Assembly: GCA_946631165.1 (NCBI GenBank)
Contig: CAMOZZ010000002.1
Location: 1 to 55,146, forward strand
Reading direction: 5' to 3'
From: an uncultured Lachnospiraceae bacterium
GTDB lineage: Bacteria; Bacillota; Clostridia; Lachnospirales; Lachnospiraceae
DNA: 55,146 bases
Shown: positions 38,092-48,000 of the stretch, one piece after another
How positions within the stretch are numbered: the first letter of the stretch is position 1
Layout: each line of letters begins with the position of its first letter
Position numbers and translations under genes: made by a program
Notes under the pieces: model-generated
What the model saw: only the letters and a program-made list of their open reading frames with translations
Told to the model about the DNA's origin: nothing
The model's database searches: none

Positions 38092-41000
38092 TCATCTTTT
38101 TCTGTGTGAAAGGGCGGCAAGAACGGCTGTCAGCGTTCCTGCTGCGCCAAGGAGCAGCAGCCAGAAAAGAAGATCGGCATCATCTCCGGTCTTCGGGGAA
38201 GTCCTGTTCGTATCGTTTCCGCCTCCGCCGCCGGAACCGTTCTTCTTATCACCGTCCTTCTTCGTTTCCGCTGCCGTCGTCTCCTTTCCTTCGCCGGTAC
38301 TCTCTTCCGCGGTCGTCTCCGCTGCCGTCTCCGTTTCCGGCTCCTCTTTTTCCGGATACGTTACAGTCTGGTCCTCATCCCCGGGATCCGCATGCACGGC
38401 AACAGTGCTGTTCTCAAGGATCATCTCCTCGAACACGACCACAGCTGTTGTGTTCAGCTCCGTTTCCTTAAACACGAATTCCAGCTGCGTTTCTCCGAAG
38501 GAAGCTTCCGGTACGAATGTCACTGAAGCGCGGATCTCTTCTCCGTTCTCCCGCTTCATGCTCTCTGCGTTTTCCTTGTTCATGATCACGCCGGATAAGG
38601 TGTATTCCCTGCCTGGAATCAGATTTGTATACGCGACCGTGTCAATGATCCGGAGTTCCTCCTTTCTTACGCCTGCATGATTTCCCGAAACGGCGTCTTT
38701 TGCCGTCGTCCGGATCTCCGGAATATAAACGGATTGCGCCGTATCGCTGATATCCTCATGCGAACCGAGTTTTACTTCTCCGCCGTACAATTCCTCGAAC
38801 ACAACGATCGTAGTCCCGGCAAGCGCGGAAGCATCCAGGCCGAATTCCAGCGTAATGCTGCCGTCGGCTGTTTCCGGCGTGAACGCTGCCTGCGCGGTCA
38901 CTTCCTTCTCGTTTATAAGCAGCGGTTTTCCGTCAGCCGCATTCATCAGCCTGCCCCGGACCGTATATTCCTCCCCCGGCGTCAGGTTCCTGTAAGTGAC
39001 CGTATCAGTCACTGCAGCATGTTCTTCGGCAAGCATATTGCTGCCGCCCGAACGCTTATCCTTCGCAGCGGTCCTGATCTCCGGGTAGGAAACGGACTGG
39101 CCGGCATCCGTTATATCCTCATGCGCAGCGACTTCGATCTCCCCTGTGAACATTTTTTCAAACACTACGACAGTCTCTCCCCGCACCAGTTCCGCCGGGA
39201 AGGAAAATGTCAGCCCGCATGCGCCGGAGGATGACTGCGGCGTGAATGTCTTTTCAGCCGTGACCGGGGTGCCGTCCGCAAGCGTGAGCGGGGTACCGTC
39301 CGCCTTTTTCATGAGCGTTCCCTTTATGGTGTATTCCCTGCCGGGCGTCAGTCCGATATAGCTTACGCTGTCTGTCACCGTGACAGTCTTTTCCGAAGCG
39401 TTTCCCTCGTGCAGTCCGGTGACGGCATCCCTTGCATCCGTATACATATCAGATACGGATACCGTCTGCGCAGGGTCATCGATTTCCTTATGTTCCGCTG
39501 CCAGTGTCCCTTCCCCGTTGTCCTCTGTGATATGATACAGTTCCTCAAATACCACATAGCCGGAATCTGTCCTGCCGGCGATCGAAAAGGCAAATGTCAG
39601 TTCCCTGCTTCCGCTTTCCGCTTCCGCCGTGAACGCCTCTTCTGCAGAGACCGGTTCTTCATTTTCGGTCACAGGCTCACCGGTATCCCTGCTCATCAGC
39701 ACCCCTTTGATCACATACCGTTCTCCCGGCTGCAGATGGTCATAGGTCACCGTGTCCGTGATCACCGCGGCTTCCCCCTTCGAAAGCGTATGGGTCCCGT
39801 TGTTTCCGTCCGCTGCGGACGTCCTGATGGCAGGGAACCATACCGTCTGGCTCTCATCCTGCAGATCGGCGTGCACTGCGACAGGCGATCCTATGATGCT
39901 CACCGTTTCGAACGCGGCGATCCGGCGGCCTTTCAGTTTCACATTCTTAAACGTGAAGACCAGCACCACGGAGCCGTCCGGTTCCTGCGGGGTGTGCACA
40001 GCCTGCGCGGTCACCGGTTCTCCGGCGTCATCCGTCAGGGGTTCGCCGGTCTCCTGATCCATCAGCACGCCGTCAAAAGTGTATTCCAGGCCCGGGATCA
40101 GGTTCTTATAAGTCACCTCGTCCGCGACCTGCATTTCCTCCCGGAAGATCGTGACCTGCTCCGCCGTCTCCGCTTCATACGCATGTGTTTCGATCTCCGG
40201 AACATGGAGCGTCTGGGCCGGGTCCTCTATATCTTCATGCACAGCAAGCACCGTGCCGTCCTTCGTCAGTGTTTCGAACACCACCAGATCATGTCCGGCG
40301 TATTCCGAGGCATCAAAAGTGAACGTTACGGCAGCGGTGCCGTCCGGTCCGTTCGGCACAAATGTCTTCTCCGCAGTGACGGCCTGTTCTTTTCCTTTCA
40401 CTGCTTCTTCCGTCTTTTTGTCCATCAGGACTGCCGAAAGCCTGTATTTTTCTCCCGGCTGCAGATTCCTGTATGTGACTGTATCCGTGATCTTCGCATT
40501 TTGCACCGCACAGATGATATTCACGCCGGCATCCGGATTTACCGCCTGTGTTCCGATGCTGCAGAAATGAATGGTCTGGTCCCCGTCTTCCTGATCCTTA
40601 TGCTCCGCAGCCGGTTCCGCATCCTCAGGGATCCCGCCATTCTCATCTGCTTCATACACTTCTTCAAAGAAGACGACGTCTTTCCCGGCAAGTCCGGAGG
40701 CATCCAATGTCACCGCTGTCCTTACCGTGCCGAACGAAGTGGCGGCTTTGAAGAGCTTCCTTGCCGATACCGCATTGCCCTCCGGATCCGTCACCGCTTC
40801 CCCGGATCCTTTATCCACCAGCGTTGTGACAAGCACATACTGTTTTCCTTCCTCCAGTCTGGCATAGGTTACCGTATCAGTCAGTCTGACTGTACCGTCC
40901 GCCGCAGCATACTGGCCGCCGTTTCCGGCCTGCGCCTGCGTGCCGATCACCGGGCCGCCTTCATTTTCGATGGAAGAAAGATCGACGATCACCGCGCCCT

Positions 41001-44000
41001 GCCAGACACGGTCATCTTCTATCGTAAAGACATCTTCCCACATCTTCATGCCTTCATTTGCGCTGCAGGGAAGTTCTTCGATGTGATAGGTGTCGTAGGG
41101 AAGCGCGCCTGCATTGTCATCGACCGGAACGCTGTTCCCGTCAGCATCCGTCCCGAACCAGAGCCCCGCCGCAGGATCACCGTTCGTTTTGTCGCCGGCG
41201 TTCGTCTTAACGCTGTGCTTTACTTTGGCGGAACTGTACCGGCCGTTTGCATCGGTCATGACGATATGGCTTTCTCCTGTCGTCAGGGAGGTGATCCGGA
41301 ACGGCACCTTCGCCATGCCCTTCTGGGATCCCGCGCGGATCTTCCGCAGCGTGATATCATTCCTGATCACCTGCTCCTGCACTGCTTCTTCTCCGGAAAA
41401 ATCAGCCATCTGCCCGTCTTCTGTAATGGAAAATGTTCGGGTGTAACCAGAGGAAGGATATTCCTCCGGGGACAGATAGCCCTCCGGCGCCGCCGTCTCC
41501 CTGATCTCATAGGTGCCGCAGGGCAGCACCCGCTCATCCGTCTGCGCTGTACCGTCCTCCCCTGTGATGATCGTCATCACGGCATCTTCCGGCTTAATTT
41601 CCTTTTCCTTCTTCCCGTCGCCGTCGGCGTCGATATATACAGACGCTTTCGACCGGTTAATAATTTCAAATACCGCGCCGGCAAGGGATGCCCCGCCAAG
41701 CGGCGCGTTCTTCCCGGTCTCCCGGTCAATCTTCCCGATCTTTACGCCGCCCCGGAAGATATCTTCCGGCACCGTCAGGGGAATGACTTTGTCCGCGTCC
41801 GTTTTCCTGACTTCAAACGGGATATCCTCTGTCGTAAATCTTCCGAAAGGCGCCGTGCGCTCCCGCAGGATATAGCTGCCTTCCGTCAGCGCATTGTCAG
41901 CCGTTTTCGCCGTGCCGTCCGCGCCGACCGTAAGGCTGTCCACGACCGTTTCGCCTTTGCGGAAACGGAAGCCGTCCTGGTTATCAATGTCTTCTGCCGC
42001 AAGGATGTCGAATACCGCCCCTTCCAGCGGGGAATCCCCCTGCATTTCCGGCTTTCCGGAATCTGCATCCAGTTTCAGAAGGGATACAGGAACAAAAAAC
42101 GGCGTATTGTTTTCCGTGTGCTGGTTCTTTCCGCCTTTGATCTCCAGATCGATCGTCCTGTAATCTGCCCGGTACCCTTTCGGAGACCGGATCTCTGTCA
42201 GCTTATAGCTTCCCTTCGGCAGATGCATAACACGGGCAGAACCGTCTGCGCCGGTCGTAATGGTACCGGATGCATCGATATCGCCCCGGATCCCGTTCGC
42301 GGCCGTCGGTACGACAGTATTTCCGTTCTGCGTCAGCCTGAATGCCGCGCCGGCAAGAGGCGCCCCCGAACCGGCTGCTGCTTTCTTTATCCCGAGCTCT
42401 CCGTAATTCGGCTGTTCAAAAGCTTCCAGATTGATGACCGCTGCCGTCAGACGGGCGCCGGCGGAAACCGCCTCTACGGATTTTGTCCCGTCGGCATTTT
42501 CCTTCTCCTGGAGGTTGACCGCGATCCCCGTCCCGGGAACTGTATTTCCGTTGAATCGGAAATACATCCCTTCCGTACCGTAATCCCTGTTTCCTGCTGT
42601 TTCCGTCACCGCAAGCGTTCCCAGCGGGACCACATACTGACCGTTGATCTCATAGACGGCGGAACTGTCGGTACGATGCGTCGGATCAGACTTCGCTTTA
42701 TAATGTGTCCTGCCGCCGGCATCCTCCGGCATCGTCTGAATCGTCCAGCTGCCGGACGCTGTTCCCGCCTGGGCTTCCTGCCAGGTCCCGTAAACGGCTT
42801 TGTAATGATCCAGCCTGAAAAGAGCGCCTGACAGATCCATACCCTCCGGCGGGGCACCATCCGGGGAAGCTGCGTCATACTTCTCTATCTCAATCACTGC
42901 ATAGAGCGGTACATCTTCCGCTTTCACCGTATTGGTGCCGGCTTTCAGCTTAACGGAAAGCACTTTGTCCGAGCGCTGGTAGCCTTTCCCCGCTTTGATC
43001 TCCTTTACGTAAACGGTCTTACCGATATATTCCGTTCCAAGTTCCGTTTCCGGCGTGCTTCCGTTCTCACGGCAGGTCAGAACGGCAAGCCTGTTCTTGT
43101 CTCCCGCGGCGTCTGCTTCCCGTGCATACACGGCATACTGTGTACCTTGCAGGGAATACAGCGTATTGTTTTTTACCATTTCCGCATAAGCCTTATTGTC
43201 GTCCGATACGGCTTTGGAAATAACAATCGACAACGTCGCCGTCCATTCTACCGTAAACGACGCTTCGCGGTCCCCGGTGAAGCTCTCCACACAGATCACC
43301 GGCTGATAATGATCGCCGGACGGCGCCGTTCCGGCGTCCAGCAGGTACGCCTGCAGGTCCTTCGTATATTTCCCTTTTACTTTTACAGTCCACTCTTTAT
43401 CCATGGCGCCGGCACGGGACAGCGGCGCAGTAAAATAGAACCTTGTACCGGCGTCGATCGTGACCTGCGTCGATCCGTTCGATTCCGCGGAGCTTTCTCC
43501 CGTATCAGCATTATGATAAGTGACATATTTCGGCAGCTTGATCGTAATGCTGTTGCCTTCGTCCGCGAGAAAGACATTCTCCGGCGTCTGCTGGTAATCG
43601 GCGCCGTCCGGAACCGAAGCTTTCAGTTCTGTTTTCCGGAAAGAAATCTGCGCGTCCGGGATCGCCGGCATGGATTCCACATAGCTGATCAGTGCATTGA
43701 CAGCCGCCCTGCCTTTGCTGTTGGTGCAATAGGTCCAGTCGTCGCTGCCGTAGATCTTTGCCGCAGCCCAGTGGATAATGCCGTACTGCTCATTTTCCGT
43801 ATACCCGGTATTTCCCCGCTGCGCGAAGAAACAGTCGTCGCCGGACATAGCCGGCGTGCCGTAATAAACGATCTTTGCCAGCGCCTTGCTGTCTCTGTAC
43901 TCCTTTACGCCGACGCTGGAAAAGGTGCCGTCCGGGCCGGGAAATCTCGGTTCCACACAGTAAGCATCCTGGTCGATCCTGTTTCCTGCCTGATCCGTGA

Positions 44001-44670
44001 AGGTAACATGGTAACGGCCCGTAGAACCATCACCGACATCGCCGAACCCGACCCACTGCGTACGATCGATCCTTGCACTGGTGCGGTAATCCGGGGCCGG
44101 TACCGCTTTCATCATCGGGTGTTCCCGCTCCAGAGAAGGCGCTTCCGTCTCTGCCGGGAGGAGCTGCGATTCTGCCGGCAGTGTTTCTCCGGGCTGCGTT
44201 TCCGCCGCTTCCGTCTCCCCCGGCTGTGTCTTTCCGGATCGCGTTTCCGCCGCTTCCGTTTCCCGGGACGCGGATCCCGCTGTCTCCTTCTGCGTTTCCG
44301 ACGCCGCAGGATCCGGCGTTTCCGCCCCTTTCCCTGCTGTCTCTTCCGCTGCCGCGGCAGTGCTCTCCGGCATTTCCCCTGCAGCGGTCTCCCGGACTGT
44401 CTCCGGCACGGTTTCCTTTTCATCCGGTTCCGGATCAGCTTCCGCCGGCGTTTCCGCTTCTTCTGTCTGCGGTTGCGTTTCCGTCTCAGCTGCAGTCTCC
44501 GTTTCCGCAGAAGATTCCGTTTCACCGGCAGTTTCCGCTGTCTCAGTCCGGTTCACCGCGCTTCCCGCAAACGTCACGGAACAGACGCCGGCCGGGGAAG
44601 AGAGTGTCAGTATTGCAGCAGCGGCCATTGCTGCCGCACGCATCATTATCATTCTCTTTTGTTTCTTCAT
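38092..44670 (-). CDS. Giant VaFE-repeat / SpaA-type isopeptide surface-anchored protein (2192 aa) with thioester-like N-terminal domain
   Basis: Signal peptide; T/E-rich stalk; YCVEPRFPGPDGTF...YGIIHWAAAKIYGSDDWTYCTNS (thioester/TQXA-like); about five SpaA/Cna-B-type repeats; seven VaFE repeats (DTVTYRNLQPGEKY...VVFE); C-terminal SPKTGDDADLLFWLLLLGAAGTLTAVLAALSHRKR sorting signal. Confidence 0.92.
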   Translation of the reverse strand: MKKQKRMIMMRAAAMAAAAILTLSSPAGVCSVTFAGSAVNRTETAETAGETESSAETETAAETETQPQTEEAETPAEADPEPDEKETVPETVRETAAGEMPESTAAAAEETAGKGAETPDPAASETQKETAGSASRETEAAETRSGKTQPGETEAAETQPGETLPAESQLLPAETEAPSLEREHPMMKAVPAPDYRTSARIDRTQWVGFGDVGDGSTGRYHVTFTDQAGNRIDQDAYCVEPRFPGPDGTFSSVGVKEYRDSKALAKIVYYGTPAMSGDDCFFAQRGNTGYTENEQYGIIHWAAAKIYGSDDWTYCTNSKGRAAVNALISYVESMPAIPDAQISFRKTELKASVPDGADYQQTPENVFLADEGNSITIKLPKYVTYHNADTGESSAESNGSTQVTIDAGTRFYFTAPLSRAGAMDKEWTVKVKGKYTKDLQAYLLDAGTAPSGDHYQPVICVESFTGDREASFTVEWTATLSIVISKAVSDDNKAYAEMVKNNTLYSLQGTQYAVYAREADAAGDKNRLAVLTCRENGSTPETELGTEYIGKTVYVKEIKAGKGYQRSDKVLSVKLKAGTNTVKAEDVPLYAVIEIEKYDAASPDGAPPEGMDLSGALFRLDHYKAVYGTWQEAQAGTASGSWTIQTMPEDAGGRTHYKAKSDPTHRTDSSAVYEINGQYVVPLGTLAVTETAGNRDYGTEGMYFRFNGNTVPGTGIAVNLQEKENADGTKSVEAVSAGARLTAAVINLEAFEQPNYGELGIKKAAAGSGAPLAGAAFRLTQNGNTVVPTAANGIRGDIDASGTITTGADGSARVMHLPKGSYKLTEIRSPKGYRADYRTIDLEIKGGKNQHTENNTPFFVPVSLLKLDADSGKPEMQGDSPLEGAVFDILAAEDIDNQDGFRFRKGETVVDSLTVGADGTAKTADNALTEGSYILRERTAPFGRFTTEDIPFEVRKTDADKVIPLTVPEDIFRGGVKIGKIDRETGKNAPLGGASLAGAVFEIINRSKASVYIDADGDGKKEKEIKPEDAVMTIITGEDGTAQTDERVLPCGTYEIRETAAPEGYLSPEEYPSSGYTRTFSITEDGQMADFSGEEAVQEQVIRNDITLRKIRAGSQKGMAKVPFRITSLTTGESHIVMTDANGRYSSAKVKHSVKTNAGDKTNGDPAAGLWFGTDADGNSVPVDDNAGALPYDTYHIEELPCSANEGMKMWEDVFTIEDDRVWQGAVIVDLSSIENEGGPVIGTQAQAGNGGQYAAADGTVRLTDTVTYARLEEGKQYVLVTTLVDKGSGEAVTDPEGNAVSARKLFKAATSFGTVRTAVTLDASGLAGKDVVFFEEVYEADENGGIPEDAEPAAEHKDQEDGDQTIHFCSIGTQAVNPDAGVNIICAVQNAKITDTVTYRNLQPGEKYRLSAVLMDKKTEEAVKGKEQAVTAEKTFVPNGPDGTAAVTFTFDASEYAGHDLVVFETLTKDGTVLAVHEDIEDPAQTLHVPEIETHAYEAETAEQVTIFREEMQVADEVTYKNLIPGLEYTFDGVLMDQETGEPLTDDAGEPVTAQAVHTPQEPDGSVVLVFTFKNVKLKGRRIAAFETVSIIGSPVAVHADLQDESQTVWFPAIRTSAADGNNGTHTLSKGEAAVITDTVTYDHLQPGERYVIKGVLMSRDTGEPVTENEEPVSAEEAFTAEAESGSRELTFAFSIAGRTDSGYVVFEELYHITEDNGEGTLAAEHKEIDDPAQTVSVSDMYTDARDAVTGLHEGNASEKTVTVTDSVSYIGLTPGREYTIKGTLMKKADGTPLTLADGTPVTAEKTFTPQSSSGACGLTFSFPAELVRGETVVVFEKMFTGEIEVAAHEDITDAGQSVSYPEIRTAAKDKRSGGSNMLAEEHAAVTDTVTYRNLTPGEEYTVRGRLMNAADGKPLLINEKEVTAQAAFTPETADGSITLEFGLDASALAGTTIVVFEELYGGEVKLGSHEDISDTAQSVYIPEIRTTAKDAVSGNHAGVRKEELRIIDTVAYTNLIPGREYTLSGVIMNKENAESMKRENGEEIRASVTFVPEASFGETQLEFVFKETELNTTAVVVFEEMILENSTVAVHADPGDEDQTVTYPEKEEPETETAAETTAEESTGEGKETTAAETKKDGDKKNGSGGGGGNDTNRTSPKTGDDADLLFWLLLLGAAGTLTAVLAALSHRKR
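38350..40970 (-). repeat. Seven diverged VaFE protein repeats (about 120-125 aa each)
   Basis: Recurrent DTVTYxxLxPGxxYxxxGxLM ... VVFEx ... xVAxHxDIxDxxQTV. Confidence 0.85.
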
Positions 44671-45094
44671 TTTCCTTCCTTTCTGTTTTGATGATATCTA
44701 TATAAAAGGCTTCAGGCCCGTTATTTTTTGCAGGCTCCTTTCGGGATGCGCTTCTCCGTCTGCACCGGAAGCCGCCGCATCCCTGCTACAAAAGCCTGTA
44801 ATTATATAAGGAAAAAACTCCTCCCCTGTATGTATAATTATCATGGGAGAAGTTCTGTTTTCCTTTCCGTCACGTTCAGGGTAGCACAGACCGCCGGTTT
44901 CGCGCGGGTGCTGTCTGTATCCCTTTGTCACGGATCCTGTATTGCGTTTTCCCTAAACCTTCCGGGTCATCCGCAGTCACCGGCTGTACCGCCGTGCTTA
45001 TGCATGACTTATAGTCCGTTTTACTGTTTCTTAACTTGTAAATGCGGGAAAAAAGATTTATATTATAATGACGACTTTTTAGGAGGAGATCCCC

Positions 45095-48000
45095 TTGGCA
45101 GAGCACTACAGTCTTGGTATTGATATCGGTTCCACCACGGTCAAGATCGCAGTGATCGATGATGAATGCCATATACTATTTTCGGATTACAAAAGACATC
45201 TGGCGCATATCCAGGAAACGCTGGCCGATCTTCTGGCGGAAGCACGCGAAGAACTCGGGAACGTCATCCTGCACCCGATGATCACCGGAAGCGGCGGCCT
45301 GACGCTCGCGAACCATCTTCATGTACCGTTCGTACAGGAAGTGGTTTCCGTGGCGACCGCACTTGAGCATTATTCCCCGAAGACCGACGTTGCGATCGAG
45401 CTCGGCGGAGAAGATGCGAAGATCATCTATTTTACCGGCGGCGTCGACCAGCGCATGAACGGGATCTGTGCCGGCGGTACAGGTTCCTTTATCGACCAGA
45501 TGGCAGCTCTCCTGCAGACCGATGCATCAGGGCTTAATGAGTATGCGAAAAATTACAAGGCGATCTATCCGATCGCGGCACGCTGCGGTGTTTTTGCCAA
45601 GACAGATATCCAGCCGCTCATCAATGAAGGCGCCACCAAAGAAGATCTGTCCGCCTCCATTTTCCAGGCCGTCGTCAATCAGACCATCAGCGGACTTGCC
45701 TGCGGCAAGCCGATCCGCGGAAACGTTGCTTTCCTCGGCGGTCCCCTGCATTTCCTGTCCGAGCTTCGTGCAGCGTTTATCCGTACGCTGCAGCTTACGG
45801 ACGATCAGGTCTATGCGCCTGACCATTCCCATCTGTTTGCCGCGATCGGTGCGGCAATGAATTCCCACGAGGATTCTTCCGTCCCGGTCGATGAGATGAT
45901 CGCAAGACTGCGTTCCGGTATCAAGATGGATTTCGAGATCAAGCGTCTCGCACCGCTCTTTAAGGATCAGGCAGAGTACGATGAATTCTTAAGAAGGCAT
46001 GCCCGGCACACCGTAAAGAAAGGAGATCTGTCCTCCCATCACGGTCCCTGCTATCTCGGCATCGACGCCGGCTCGACCACCACGAAGATCGCGCTGGTCG
46101 ACAAAGAGGGTACGCTTCTTTATTCCTTCTACAGAAACAACAACGGTTCCCCGCTGGAGACCGCGAAGGCTGCGATGGCCGAAGTCAAAGAACTCCTGCC
46201 GGCGGATGCCTGTATAGCCTATTCCTGTTCGACTGGCTATGGTGAAGCGCTGCTGAAATCCGCGCTCATGCTGGATCTCGGCGAAGTGGAGACCGTCGCC
46301 CATTATTATGCCGCCTCCTTCTTCGATCCGGATGTGGACTGCATCCTCGATATCGGCGGACAGGACATGAAGTGCATAAAAATAAAGGATCATGCCGTGG
46401 ACACGATCCTGCTGAACGAAGCCTGTTCTTCAGGCTGCGGTTCTTTCATCGAGAATTTCGCAAATTCACTGGGATATGAAGTAAAAGATTTCGCGCAGGA
46501 AGCGCTTTTTGCAGAAAATCCCACCGATCTCGGCACCCGCTGCACCGTTTTCATGAATTCCAATGTAAAACAGGCGCAGAAGGAAGGGGCTCCGGTATCC
46601 GATATTTCCGCCGGTCTTGCCTATTCCGTGATCAAGAATGCACTTTATAAAGTCATCAAGATCACCGATCCGAAAGACCTGGGCGAGCATGTCGTCGTCC
46701 AGGGCGGCACCTTTTACAACAATGCCGTCCTGCGAAGTTTTGAGCTGATCTCCGGCTGCGAAGCGGTCCGTCCGGATATCGCCGGCATCATGGGCGCTTT
46801 CGGTGCCGCGCTCATCGCAAAAGACCGCTGCCAGGGACAGAAAACAACGATGCTGCCGATCGACGAAATTCTGCATCTGGAATACACCAGCACCATGACC
46901 AGATGCCAGGGCTGCACGAACCACTGCCTGCTTACGATCAACCGGTTCCCCGGCGGCAGACGCCACATTACCGGGAACAGGTGTGAGAAAGGCCTCGGAA
47001 TCGATAAAAAGAAGACTGATAAGGTACCGAATCTTTTCGAATACAAATACGACCGCATTTTCGGCTACAAACCCCTGCCGGACGCCGAGGCTTTCCGCGG
47101 CGTGATGGGCATCCCGCGTGTGCTGAACATGTATGAGAACTTCCCGTTCTGGGCTACGTTCTTCAAGGAGCTCGGCTTCCGCGTGGTGCTTTCGCCGAAG
47201 TCTACCAGAAAGATCTATGAGCTGGGCATGGAATCCATTCCCAGCGAATCCGAATGCTACCCGGCAAAGATCGCCCATGGACATGTACAGTGGCTGCTGA
47301 ACCAGGGTGTGAAGGATATTTTCTATCCGTGCGTCTACTATGAACGGATCGAAAAGGAGACTTCGCAGAATCATTACAACTGTCCGATCGTTGTCACCTA
47401 TCCCGAGAATATCAAGAACAATCTCGAGGCGATCAATGATCCGGACATCACTTTCCTGCGCCCGTTCCTTGCGCTGACATCGGAAGCCACTGTCGTCGAC
47501 AGGCTCGTAAAGGTGTTTGACGAACACTACCACATCAGCGCAGAGGAAGTAAAAGCGGCCGGACATGCCGCCTGGGAAGAGCTCCTGGCGGCCAAAAGGG
47601 ATCTGCAGCAGAAGGGTGAAGAGACGATCGCATGGCTCAAGGAGAATCACCGTCACGGGATCGTTCTCGCAGGGCGCCCGTATCATATCGATCCGGAGAT
47701 CCATCACGGGATCCCGGAAATGATCGCGTCCTACGGCATCGCGGTGCTGACCGAAGACTCCGTGTCGCATCTGGCCACGCCTGATGTACCGCTCCGCGCG
47801 ACCGACCAGTGGATGTATCATTCACGGCTGTATTCCGCCGCCGAGGTCGTAAAGAATACGGACGTACTGGATATGATCCAGCTGAACTCCTTCGGCTGCG
47901 GTCTGGACGCCGTCACGACAGACCAGGTGAACGAGATCCTGACCGGATCGGGCAAGATCTATACCGTGCTGAAGATCGACGAGGTGAATAACCTGGGCGC

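Noticed and set aside
39409-42831. 1140-aa plus-strand ORF (and 514-aa ORF 43147..44691) opposite the VaFE adhesin
   Set aside because: Antisense ORF produced by codon bias over a clearly coding minus strand; composition is R/H/F-rich with no domain signal.
46466-47821. 451-aa minus-strand ORF opposite the activase fusion
   Set aside because: Antisense to a highly conserved coding region.
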